Source: Candidatus Uhrbacteria bacterium
GTDB lineage: Bacteria > Patescibacteriota > Patescibacteriia > 2-12-FULL-60-25
NCBI GenBank assembly: GCA_023246415.1
Contig: JAHFIK010000018.1
Coordinates: 1-20,153 of the forward strand
Reading direction: 5' to 3'
Length of the DNA: 20,153 nucleotides
A program made the translations under genes and the position numbers. Below are positions 14,640 through 20,153 of this stretch, one piece after another (the first letter of the stretch is position 1; every line of letters starts with the position of its first letter). The notes below the pieces were generated by a model. It did not search any database, was not told the origin of the DNA, and was given only the letters and a program-made list of their open reading frames with translations.

Positions 14640-17600
14640 CTACATCCGCTCCCCAATTCCGACGGTCCCCGGGCCAAGCAGTGCCTCAAGTTCATCTGCG
14701 AGCTCTTCGCTAAAGGCAACACGATACGATGACTTCACAAGACGCGATCCGCGGACATCGTCAATCTTGAAAAATACGACGTTCATTCCCGGATGTTTAT
14801 CACAGCATTCGCGCAACCGGTGCAGAATCGTGTCCGGCAGATGCGCGCGCAAATGGAGCGTGATGGCACTCACGGTTTTTGGAACCGGATTCGACATCGA
14901 CGGCTCTGCGGGAGATGTTCGCAAGGCTGATCTGGCCTGATCGAGAGTCGCGGCCGGCTCCGGATCTGGTTCAGATGATGTCAGCGATCCGTTCTGACGC
15001 GCGTCCTGTTCCATCCGTTCAACGACTTGAGGCGTCAGCTCGTAACATGTTTCTACGAGCAGCTTCATCTCCCCGTCTTTCTCCTGCGGTCTCGCGGTGA
15101 CGGACAGAATCTTATCGAGCGTAATCAAGTCCCCGAGATCCTTTAACACCCGTGGGAAGACAACCGCCTCCACTACACCAGAGCGGTCTTCGAGCTTTGC
15201 GAACGCCATCGGTTCGCCATTTTTTGTGTGAATCCGTTTGACCTCCGTGAGGATTCCGCCGCATCGAATGCTTTTCGCCTTTTTATACTTCGGCAACTCC
15301 GCGATCGGGGTAAACAATTTTCCTACCCGTTCTGACACGGCCGCGTACGGGTGTTCGGAAAGGAACAGGCCGAGCAGTTCACGCTCCCACGTCAGCACCT
15401 CCTGCCGCGTTGCGGGCGGTGCAGGCTTCAAGGTGACGGTTCGCGCAAGATCCGCCACGGCTCCGCTCGCAAAGAGCGACGACTGTCCGCTTGCCGCTTC
15501 GGATTCAATGCGTTTGTGGAATTCCAGCAGCGTATCGATATTGAAAAGCAGAGCCCCGCGCTCCCCAAACGTATCGAGTGCCCCAGACTTAATCAGGGCT
15601 TCAAGGGACTTTCGATTCAGTGATCTGCCGGCAATCCGAGCGGCAAAATCCGAGATATCTTTGAACGGCCCGTGTGCTTTACGCTCCTCAACGATCGCTT
15701 CCGCCACATCTTCCCCCAACCCCTTCACCGCATGCAGTCCAAAACGAATCGTCGGGCGGACGTCCGTCCGATTCATCGTTTCTTTGACAATGCCGAATCC
15801 GGCGTACGATTCGTTCACGTCCGGCGTCAACACATCAATCCCCATGCGTCGGCACTCTTCGACTTCAATCGTGATCCGCTCAATATTCCCAATGTCGGAA
15901 TTCATGAGCGCAGCCATGAAACATTCTGGATAGTACGCCTTTAGATACGCCGTTTCATACGCGACCAGGGCATAGCATGCCGCATGCGACTTGTTGAATC
16001 CATACGCAGCAAATTCTTCAAACTGTTGGAAAATCTTTTCCGCAATCTCTTTTGCCACGCCATTCTTCACTGATCCATTAATAAACTTTTCGCGCATCTC
16101 AGCCATCAGCTTGGCAATCTTTTTTCCCATCGCTTTTCGGAGCGTGTCAGCTTCACCGCCCGTAAAGCCCGCCATGTCTTTGGACACCTGCATGACTTGC
16201 TCCTGATACACCGGAATCCCATAGGTATCCCCAAGCGCGCTCTCCAGCAGCGGATGCATGTACTCGATCTTTTCTTTGCCGTGTTTTCTCGCAATGAATG
16301 AGTCGATGAACTGCATCGGACCCGGACGATACAGCGCCACCATGGCGATGATGTCTTCAATCCGTGATGGCTTGAGCTCTCGGATATACCGCTTCATCCC
16401 ATCGGATTCCAGCTGAAACACGCCGGTTGTTTCTGCCTTCCCGAGCAGTTCGTACGTTTTTGCATCATCGAGCGGGATCGCGTCGATATCAATTTTCACG
16501 CCGTACACGGCTTCGACGATTTCAAGACAGCCGCGGATGATCGTGAGGTTCGACAGTCCGAGGAAGTCCATCTTCAAGAGACCGACCGCTTCCGTCGGGT
16601 GAAGCGAATACTGGACGATCTGCTCCACATCACCGCCTTGAGCTTTTTGGAGTGGCGCGTTCTTCACGAGCGGCTCCGCGCCGATCACGATCCCGCACGC
16701 GTGCTGCGAGGCGTGGCGCGTCGTCCCCTCTATGCGAATAGCGAGGTCGATCGTCCGACGCACGCGCGGATCGCTCTCATAGAGCGCACGCAATTCCGGA
16801 TCTTCAGACTTTGATTTTTCAAGTGGGATATGACGACCCTGCACTGGTGGCGGGACGACTTTTGCAATGCGATCCACTTCCGGATAGGTCAGTCCAAGCA
16901 CGCGACCGACATCGCGGATCGCGGCGCGCGCCGCCATCGTTCCAAATGTAATAATGCCCGCCACGCGATCTTTTCCGTATTTCTGCGTGACGTATTCAAT
17001 CACATCTTTCCGACGCACATCGTCGAAGTCCATGTCGATATCCGGCATGGAGATACGGTCGGGATTAAGAAACCGTTCAAAGAGCAACCCGTATCGCAAC
17101 GGATCAAGATTCGTAATCGTCAACGCATACGCCACGATGGATCCCGCCGCTGATCCGCGACCGGGTCCCACAATCACCCCATTCTCTTTTGCCCACTTCA
17201 CGTAGTCCTGCACAATCAAGAAATACGTTGCAAACCCCATGCGTTCAATCGTCTTCAACTCAAAGTCGAGACGTTCAATCGCCTCCGCTGGAACACCATT
17301 CGGATAGCGCATGCGCAATCCGTCCTCGCAGATCGCACGCAGCTCGCCATCCGCCGTCTTTCCTTCCGGGAGGTCAAAACTTGGAAGCAAGTTCACCCCG
17401 AGCGTGAGTTCGACGTTGCATCGATCGGCGATCACGCGCGTATTCGCAATCGCTTCCGGGAGATCCGCAAAGGCCTGGATCATCTCTTCCGGCGCGCACA
17501 TGGCATGATCAATGTTCGACACCGAATACCGATTCAGGTCCGTCAGTTGTTTTCCATCATGGATGCACTGCAACACATCCTGCGCTTCGCGATCATCCGG

Positions 17601-18239
17601 CGAAAGATAGAGCACTTCGCGCGTGGCGACGACCGGGGCACCGCATTTCTTCGCCAGAGCGGCGAGCAATGTATTCGCCTCATTCTGCGTTGAAGAATCC
17701 GGATGCGAAACAAGTTCGATAAAAAAATTGTCGACGCCAAAAATTTCCTGATACGTCCGCAATGCTTTTTCCGCACCCTCTTCATCATGCGACATCAGGA
17801 GCTTTGGAATTTCCCCTTGAAGCGTCCCGGAAAGCGCGATGATCCCCTTGGATTTTTCTCGAAGCGCCTCCTTATCGGTCCTGGCGCGATAGTAGAACCC
17901 TTCAATAAACGATTCTGTCACGATCTTGAGGAGGTTGTGATACCCCTCGATCGTCTCGGCGAGCAGGATCAGCGTATAGAATTGATCGTCAACGCGTGCA
18001 CGTTTATCCGTCAGCTTCCCTTTTGCCACGTTGACTTCAACGCCCAGGATGGGCTTGATCCCCGCTTTTTTTGCTGCCTCATAAAAATCAACCGTACCGT
18101 ACATTCCGCATCGATCCGTAAGCGCGACTGCATCCATCCCCAATTCCTTGGCTTTTTCAACGATCTGCTTTGCATCGCCCAACGCATCGTAGAGCGAATA
18201 CATGGACCGGACGTGCAGGTGGACAAACGGGGATGGCAT
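14640..18239 (-). CDS. dnaE: DNA polymerase III alpha subunit
   Basis: This is the replicative polymerase. I take ATG 18239 (MPSPFVHLHV), giving 1199 residues, because the PHP domain normally starts this close to the N-terminus. Domains in order: PHP (1-280), palm with GPGRGS (358-363) and catalytic Asp401/Asp403 in PDIDMDF, fingers with the GFNKSHAACYALVAY segment, HhH region, clamp-binding QSSLF (919-923), OB fold (IRCGGILTEVKRIHTKNG, about 985-1060) and a C-terminal domain. The PHP metal site is degenerate: HVRS (Arg11) instead of HVHS, TDRC (Arg43) instead of TDHG, and REVLY (208-210) instead of NDxHY. A separate proofreading exonuclease would be needed. TAGGAT 7 nt before the ATG could be a weak -10, or its AGGA a Shine-Dalgarno sequence. 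Confidence 0.96.
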   Translation of the reverse strand: MPSPFVHLHVRSMYSLYDALGDAKQIVEKAKELGMDAVALTDRCGMYGTVDFYEAAKKAGIKPILGVEVNVAKGKLTDKRARVDDQFYTLILLAETIEGYHNLLKIVTESFIEGFYYRARTDKEALREKSKGIIALSGTLQGEIPKLLMSHDEEGAEKALRTYQEIFGVDNFFIELVSHPDSSTQNEANTLLAALAKKCGAPVVATREVLYLSPDDREAQDVLQCIHDGKQLTDLNRYSVSNIDHAMCAPEEMIQAFADLPEAIANTRVIADRCNVELTLGVNLLPSFDLPEGKTADGELRAICEDGLRMRYPNGVPAEAIERLDFELKTIERMGFATYFLIVQDYVKWAKENGVIVGPGRGSAAGSIVAYALTITNLDPLRYGLLFERFLNPDRISMPDIDMDFDDVRRKDVIEYVTQKYGKDRVAGIITFGTMAARAAIRDVGRVLGLTYPEVDRIAKVVPPPVQGRHIPLEKSKSEDPELRALYESDPRVRRTIDLAIRIEGTTRHASQHACGIVIGAEPLVKNAPLQKAQGGDVEQIVQYSLHPTEAVGLLKMDFLGLSNLTIIRGCLEIVEAVYGVKIDIDAIPLDDAKTYELLGKAETTGVFQLESDGMKRYIRELKPSRIEDIIAMVALYRPGPMQFIDSFIARKHGKEKIEYMHPLLESALGDTYGIPVYQEQVMQVSKDMAGFTGGEADTLRKAMGKKIAKLMAEMREKFINGSVKNGVAKEIAEKIFQQFEEFAAYGFNKSHAACYALVAYETAYLKAYYPECFMAALMNSDIGNIERITIEVEECRRMGIDVLTPDVNESYAGFGIVKETMNRTDVRPTIRFGLHAVKGLGEDVAEAIVEERKAHGPFKDISDFAARIAGRSLNRKSLEALIKSGALDTFGERGALLFNIDTLLEFHKRIESEAASGQSSLFASGAVADLARTVTLKPAPPATRQEVLTWERELLGLFLSEHPYAAVSERVGKLFTPIAELPKYKKAKSIRCGGILTEVKRIHTKNGEPMAFAKLEDRSGVVEAVVFPRVLKDLGDLITLDKILSVTARPQEKDGEMKLLVETCYELTPQVVERMEQDARQNGSLTSSEPDPEPAATLDQARSALRTSPAEPSMSNPVPKTVSAITLHLRAHLPDTILHRLRECCDKHPGMNVVFFKIDDVRGSRLVKSSYRVAFSEELADELEALLGPGTVGIGERM

Positions 18240-18276
18240 CGGAGCTATCCTAGCGGGAAGGGCGGGGGGAGGCAAA

Positions 18277-18290
18277 GGCTGGTGCAGCCA
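18277..18290. other. Small hairpin upstream of dnaE
   Basis: GGCTG-GTG-CAGCC forms a 5-bp hairpin about 40 nt before the dnaE start. It is of uncertain role and may be part of the neighbouring repeat element. Confidence 0.35.
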
Positions 18291-18295
18291 GTCGT

Positions 18296-18423
18296 AAGTT
18301 ATGAGTTACGAGTTGTGAGTTGTGAGAAAGCATTGAGAAGGTTTGGCACATGATCAAAAAAGACGCCCTTTCTGGAGGCGCTCTTTATCAGACTCTTAAC
18401 TCGTAACTCACGACTCGTCACTT
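18296..18423. repeat. Inverted repeat of 7-nt words AGTTACG/AGTTGTG (element H) enclosing a terminator
   Basis: The left arm (18296-18326) is heptads AGTTATG, AGTTACG, AGTTGTG. The right arm (18392-18423), read on the minus strand, is AGTGACG, AGTCGTG, AGTTACG, AGTTAAG. The arms pair imperfectly, with the heptads out of order. A normal intrinsic terminator sits between them. The right arm ends 9 nt from the stop codon of the 109-residue gene. It shares its words with element B, 13 kb away. Confidence 0.8.
18356..18384 (-). terminator. Intrinsic terminator after the 109-residue membrane protein gene
   Basis: On the minus strand AGA and CGCC (with a bulged G) pair with GGCG and TCT around a TCCAGAAAG loop, followed by six T (18361-18356). 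It separates the small gene from dnaE. Confidence 0.85.
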
Positions 18424-18432
18424 CCGATCGCC

Positions 18433-18762
18433 TTACCGCTTGCGTCGCTTCTTCGCGCTCCGATCGTCCTCATCATCGTCATCTTCCATGGCGGCCTGTC
18501 GGGCTCTGATAAAACTTGCGACCGCTTTTCCGCCAAGCTTCAACGCGTTGATCGCCGTTGCGGAACTCTCTAGGCGTTCGCCAATGCCAGCAATGGTTTT
18601 TTCGAGCCACTCCACTTTTGCCTGAACGCGATTGGCGGTGCGATTCACCTTTCTAAAAAACATCGCGGCTTCGCACAACAGCCATGCGAGCATGGCGCCC
18701 ACCCAAAGCACCGCGACCGCGATCACAACATACAACAGGTCTAGCGTGGTTCCTAATGTCAT
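18433..18762 (-). CDS. Small single-span membrane protein with coiled coil and charged tail
   Basis: The start is ATG 18762 (MTLGTTLDLL), giving 109 residues; the alternative TTG at 18774 falls 5 nt after the -10 and would be almost at the transcript start. There is one membrane span (about 9-31), then a helical segment (35-85) with heptad-like hydrophobic spacing (VEWLEKTIAGIGERLESSATAI). A tail switches from acidic (MEDDDDEDD) to basic (KKRRKR). The layout resembles DUF948/YtxG-like small membrane proteins, but no family is assigned. GGAAGGGG just before the ATG is one of the few Shine-Dalgarno-like stretches in the window. It lies between rseP and dnaE and has its own promoter and terminator. 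Confidence 0.75.
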   Translation of the reverse strand: MTLGTTLDLLYVVIAVAVLWVGAMLAWLLCEAAMFFRKVNRTANRVQAKVEWLEKTIAGIGERLESSATAINALKLGGKAVASFIRARQAAMEDDDDEDDRSAKKRRKR

Positions 18763-18779
18763 AGCCCCTTCCAATGGAG

Positions 18780-18788
18780 AGTATAGCA
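18780..18788 (-). promoter_or_regulatory. Extended -10 promoter TGCTATACT for the 109-residue gene
   Basis: TGC-TATACT on the minus strand ends 17 nt before the ATG at 18762, giving a leader of about 11 nt. No -35 is evident. Confidence 0.6.
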
Positions 18789-18833
18789 GACTTTTCGCTC
18801 GACGTGGGATGTTATGGTGTAGATAACTACGTT

Positions 18834-18908
18834 AGGGAGGTATGGCGGTATGGAAGTAGGGAGGTAGGCCGGATTCAGCCTACCTCCCTACTTCCATACC
18901 TCCCTACT
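18834..18908. repeat. Inverted repeat of 8-nt words GGAGGTAT/GGAAGTAG (element I)
   Basis: The left arm (18834-18869) is octads GGAGGTAT, GGCGGTAT, GGAAGTAG, GGAGGTAG. The right arm (18878-18908) is the reverse complement with one octad fewer exact matches. An 8-nt CGGATTCA loop separates them. The arm touches the rseP stop codon (18908-18910). There is no T-run, so its role as a terminator is unclear. Confidence 0.88.
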
Positions 18909-20032
18909 TACCTGATGAGTCTCACCACATCTCTCACCGTAATGAGTGCTACGAGTGCGATGAGAATGATGAACACGATATTGTGTGCGATGGCTTCCGC
19001 GTTGCGATTAATCGGTTTTCGGAAAATTCCTTCGTAGACCAGGAAGACCGCACGTCCGCCATCAAGCGCCGGGATCGGAAGGAAATTGAGAATCGCAAGA
19101 TTGATGGAAAGAATCGCAGAGAACTGAATCAGCGCGAGCACGCCCTGTGCGGCAAACTTGCCCGTCAGCACGGCGATCCCGACCGGACCGGAAACACTCT
19201 TCACGGCTTCTCCCCCGCCATGGAAGAGATCTCTGAACAGATCGTAGAACCCGATCACCGTTGCCTTGGTATATTGGCAGGTCAGCACCACGCCATTCAC
19301 CACCGCAAGATGCGGAGGATAAGATACGTTGCCAATTTCTGCGAGCGAAATGCCGAGGCCGTACTTCTTGATCGCCTCCACATACTGCGGCTTCGCGGTC
19401 ACGAGAATATCTTTTCCATCGCGCTTCAGGTGGACATCCACCGGATGCGATTCGTGATCCGCAATTTCCGTCTGAACATCCTGAACGGTCGCAGGAATCT
19501 TTCCGCCAATTTCCACAATCGCATCCATGGATTGAATCCCCGCCTTCTCCGCCGCAGATCCGGGCATGACATCGATGATCGCGACTTCTCGATTGCGAAC
19601 CGTCGCCCCTGCAGGAATGCTGTCGAGCACGGTCGGTGCTCCAATCATGAGCGCAAACGATAAAAGCACAACAGCAAGCAACCAGTTCATGATGACTCCG
19701 GCCGCGATAATAATGAGGCGTTGCCAGACGGGCTTTTTCAAAAATGAATCCGCATCGTTTGGTGAATCGCCTTGCTCGCCTTTAATTCGAACAAACCCGC
19801 CAATCGGCAGCCAGTTCAGGGACCAGATGGTGTTTGTATAGTCTGTTCGATCTTTCCGAGTGACGCGCTTCCATTTCCCGTTCACCTTCACCATCCCAAT
19901 CATCCGCGGTGGAAGCCCATATCCAAATTCATCTGCCTTCACCCCGAACATCCGCGCCGCCAAATAATGGCCGAGTTCATGGATCAGGATCAAGACAGAC
20001 AAAATGACGAGGAACGCGATAACGGCAATCAT
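18908..20032 (-). CDS. rseP: RIP zinc metalloprotease (RseP/site-2 protease family)
   Basis: Site-2 proteases cut transmembrane segments, often of anti-sigma factors or leftover signal peptides. The 374-residue product has HELGH at 18-22 in the first span, followed by AARMFGVKADEFGYGLPP as in RseP. A membrane span is at about 103-122, one PDZ domain at about 130-215 (VIDVMPGSAAEKAGIQSMDAIVEIGG), and the third metal ligand Asp324 lies in NFLPIPALDGG. A final span ends at VVRLIR. One PDZ rather than the two of E. coli RseP is common outside Proteobacteria. No anti-sigma factor is adjacent. There is no Shine-Dalgarno sequence (TCTCCCTC before ATG); a TGC-TACGCT 7 nt upstream matches the leaderless layout seen elsewhere in the window. 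Confidence 0.93.
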   Translation of the reverse strand: MIAVIAFLVILSVLILIHELGHYLAARMFGVKADEFGYGLPPRMIGMVKVNGKWKRVTRKDRTDYTNTIWSLNWLPIGGFVRIKGEQGDSPNDADSFLKKPVWQRLIIIAAGVIMNWLLAVVLLSFALMIGAPTVLDSIPAGATVRNREVAIIDVMPGSAAEKAGIQSMDAIVEIGGKIPATVQDVQTEIADHESHPVDVHLKRDGKDILVTAKPQYVEAIKKYGLGISLAEIGNVSYPPHLAVVNGVVLTCQYTKATVIGFYDLFRDLFHGGGEAVKSVSGPVGIAVLTGKFAAQGVLALIQFSAILSINLAILNFLPIPALDGGRAVFLVYEGIFRKPINRNAEAIAHNIVFIILIALVALITVRDVVRLIR

Positions 20033-20039
20033 GAGGGAG

Positions 20040-20048
20040 AGCGTAGCA
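20040..20048 (-). promoter_or_regulatory. Candidate weak extended -10 TGCTACGCT for rseP
   Basis: The site ends 7 nt before the ATG at 20032, the same spacing as at 2162. The hexamer matches TATACT at four of six bases. An overlapping TATGCT (20050-20045) is an alternative with a 5-nt leader. Confidence 0.35.
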
Positions 20049-20053
20049 TAAGC

Positions 20054-20089
20054 GAGTGCGTGGTGCGTAGTGCGTGGTATGTGGGGGGG
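20054..20089. repeat. Tandem 7-nt words GTGCGTG/GTGCGTA (element J, one arm)
   Basis: Heptads GTGCGTG, GTGCGTA, GTGCGTG and GTATGTG are followed by a G-run. No complementary arm is found in the 64 bases that remain, so the second arm is either outside the window or absent. It lies upstream of rseP, in the same kind of position as the other elements. Nothing else is recognised in 20090-20153. Confidence 0.55.
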
Positions 20090-20153
20090 GTTGGAGCCGT
20101 ATCGTAACGAGCACGTCAGGAGGCTTTACGATTCAATGATGTACCTCAATAAT

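Overview
The window looks like a chromosomal segment from a streamlined, non-model bacterium. I infer the Candidate Phyla Radiation (Patescibacteria). The reasons are a ThrRS without its TGS domain, a membrane-anchored baseplate-J-like protein outside any phage context, almost no Shine-Dalgarno sequences, tight gene packing, and large orphan coiled-coil and membrane proteins. No rRNA or taxonomic marker was compared, so this is a best guess. There are no insertion sequences, prophage modules or CRISPR arrays.

Layout. A possible gene tail runs off the left edge (1-122, +). Five minus-strand envelope genes follow (324-4855): a Wzz-like chain-length protein, an HtrA-PDZ protein that has lost its catalytic triad, a polytopic membrane protein, a single-span membrane protein and an AI-2E family permease. 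A plus-strand translation block comes next: smpB, a complete tmRNA gene (ssrA, 5495-5903) with encoded CCA, infC, rpmI and rplT. Then comes a 1243-residue soluble coiled-coil protein of unknown function with three kinds of internal repeat. The right half is on the minus strand: rseP-type protease, a 109-residue membrane protein, dnaE, a baseplate-J-like protein and thrS. thrS is preceded by its own promoter and a T-box riboswitch with terminator and antiterminator.

Unusual signals. (1) Eight gaps are filled by inverted-repeat elements whose arms are degenerate tandem repeats of a 7- or 8-nt word. Each locus has its own word, though two word families recur about 13 kb apart. One element is a perfect 70-bp palindrome. 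Four of them end only 5-10 nt before start codons of translation genes (smpB, rpmI, rplT, thrS). I know of no description of this class. (2) A recurrent extended -10 promoter, TGNTATACT, lies so close to several start codons that the mRNAs should be leaderless or nearly so. (3) The T-box sits outside its usual phyla and has a compact leader. (4) The tmRNA appears to encode an unusually long tag of about 25 residues.

How the genes fit together. The plus block handles ribosome rescue (SmpB and tmRNA) and initiation/50S assembly (IF3, L35, L20). thrS would be controlled by uncharged tRNA-Thr. dnaE encodes the replicative polymerase, with a degenerate PHP site. The left-hand genes look like surface polysaccharide and envelope functions.
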